From: Rhodospirillales bacterium
GTDB lineage: Bacteria; Pseudomonadota; Alphaproteobacteria; Rhodospirillales; JAPHTL01
Direction of reading: 5' to 3'
DNA: 14,547 nt
Assembly (NCBI GenBank): GCA_026193355.1
Contig: JAPHTL010000347.1
Location: 1-14,547, forward strand
Position 1 is the stretch's first letter. Every line of letters begins with the position of its first letter. Positions 14,179 to 14,547 of this stretch are shown here, piece after piece. Under the pieces are notes generated by a model. That model made no database searches. It saw nothing but the letters and a program-made list of their open reading frames with translations, and was not told where the DNA came from. A program made the position numbers and the translations under genes.

Positions 14179-14206
14179 CAAATAGTCCGCGGAGCGGGAA
14201 TGTCCA
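14179..14206 (-). promoter_or_regulatory. Candidate promoter of the peroxiredoxin gene
   Basis: On the minus strand TGGACA (14206-14201), one mismatch from the -35 consensus, lies 16 nt before TATTTG (14184-14179), a weaker -10. It falls in the 124-nt gap after the DsbD-like gene and would give a leader of about 65 nt. No OxyR-like operator was recognised. Confidence 0.35.
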
Positions 14207-14233
14207 GTGTTTTGGAACGATTCAATTCACGTT

Positions 14234-14547
14234 TTACGGTATTTTTCCCGCAGCCTTGTCCATCGCCGCCATAACGGCGTCGGTCGTCAGCAGCTCCGGC
14301 AGAGCGATGCCTTGCGGGGCCGCCGGCCCATAGACGGCATTGAAGGGAATGCCGTAGCGGCCGAAACGGGAAAGATAGTCGGCGATCCGGTCGTCCGGTT
14401 TGGTCCAGTCCGCCTTCATCGCCACCACATCCGGCCCGAAAACGCGCGCCCGAACGGCGTCGTTGTAGATGACCAGTTGCTTGTTGACCTGACAGGTAAT
14501 GCACCAATCCGCGGTGACATCGACAAACACCACCTTCCCTTCGGCCA
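14234..14547 (-). CDS. DsbD-like protein-disulfide reductase, C-terminal thioredoxin domain (cut by window edge)
   Basis: The last 103 codons of a protein whose N-terminus lies beyond 14547. The segment VVFVDVTADWCITCQVNKQ holds a thioredoxin CxxC (WCITC). MKADWTKPDDRIADYLSRFG and GIPFNAVYGPAAPQGIALPE follow, and the end is a helix with LPELLT. This is the pattern of the C-terminal domain of DsbD/ScsB thiol-disulfide transporters, which pass electrons from the cytoplasm to periplasmic proteins. The reading frame is open through the window edge, so no start is called. Context with the downstream peroxiredoxin fits a thiol-redox theme. The full protein should carry a transmembrane domain and an N-terminal periplasmic domain, which cannot be checked here. 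Confidence 0.88.
   Translation of the reverse strand, partial: AEGKVVFVDVTADWCITCQVNKQLVIYNDAVRARVFGPDVVAMKADWTKPDDRIADYLSRFGRYGIPFNAVYGPAAPQGIALPELLTTDAVMAAMDKAAGKIP

Noticed and set aside
1..14547. Mobile elements, CRISPR arrays, tRNA or rRNA genes, toxin-antitoxin or defence systems
   Set aside because: No transposase or integrase motifs, direct-repeat arrays, tRNA-like cloverleaf or defence domains were recognised on either strand; composition is even throughout.

Overview
The window is about 14.5 kb of compact, GC-rich, vertically inherited bacterial chromosome. Gene content and order point to an alphaproteobacterium, probably Rhodospirillales-like: a DUF1285 / CoA-type Nudix / DUF6111 / CCA-transferase block, a split glycine decarboxylase, ispH next to rnhA, and the small acidic protein often labelled 'tryptophan synthase subunit beta like'. 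A genus cannot be named from the sequence alone. I see no insertion sequence, phage gene, CRISPR array, tRNA or rRNA.

Layout. (1) Positions 1-3142, minus strand: an operon-like run read from right to left, DUF1285 protein, Nudix CoA pyrophosphatase, DUF6111 membrane protein, CCA tRNA nucleotidyltransferase, and the 5' part of an SGNH/GDSL hydrolase that leaves the window. (2) 3143-3362: a divergent intergenic region with three short stem-loops. (3) 3363-4582, plus strand: a pirin-family protein and a 133-residue uncharacterised acidic protein. (4) 4592-9292, minus strand: the glycine cleavage operon gcvT-gcvH-gcvPA-gcvPB, preceded by a sigma70-type promoter and a clear tandem glycine riboswitch. 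(5) 9323-11979, minus strand: an exported peptidoglycan-binding/helical-repeat protein, a dual-CDGSH iron-sulfur protein and a lipoprotein. (6) 12097-13565, plus strand: ispH and rnhA, overlapping by 4 nt, ending in a strong terminator. (7) 13627-14547, minus strand: a Prx5-type peroxiredoxin and, at the edge, the C-terminal thioredoxin domain of a DsbD-like reductase.

How the genes work together. The gcv genes encode T, H and both halves of the P protein, and so make most of the glycine cleavage complex (the L protein lies elsewhere). Glycine sensing in the leader should match their expression to substrate. The DUF1285-to-GDSL block combines tRNA 3'-end maturation with CoA hydrolysis and proteins of unknown role. 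DsbD and peroxiredoxin at the right edge both concern thiol redox balance.

The window is mostly housekeeping. The most interesting material is the riboswitch leader, where a 6-nt segment touching the gcvT ribosome binding site can pair with the 3' strand of the second aptamer's P1 stem. Next come the uncharacterised exported repeat protein, a candidate leaderless ispH mRNA, and the absence of thrB between ispH and rnhA. I found no convincing new defence or mobile system.
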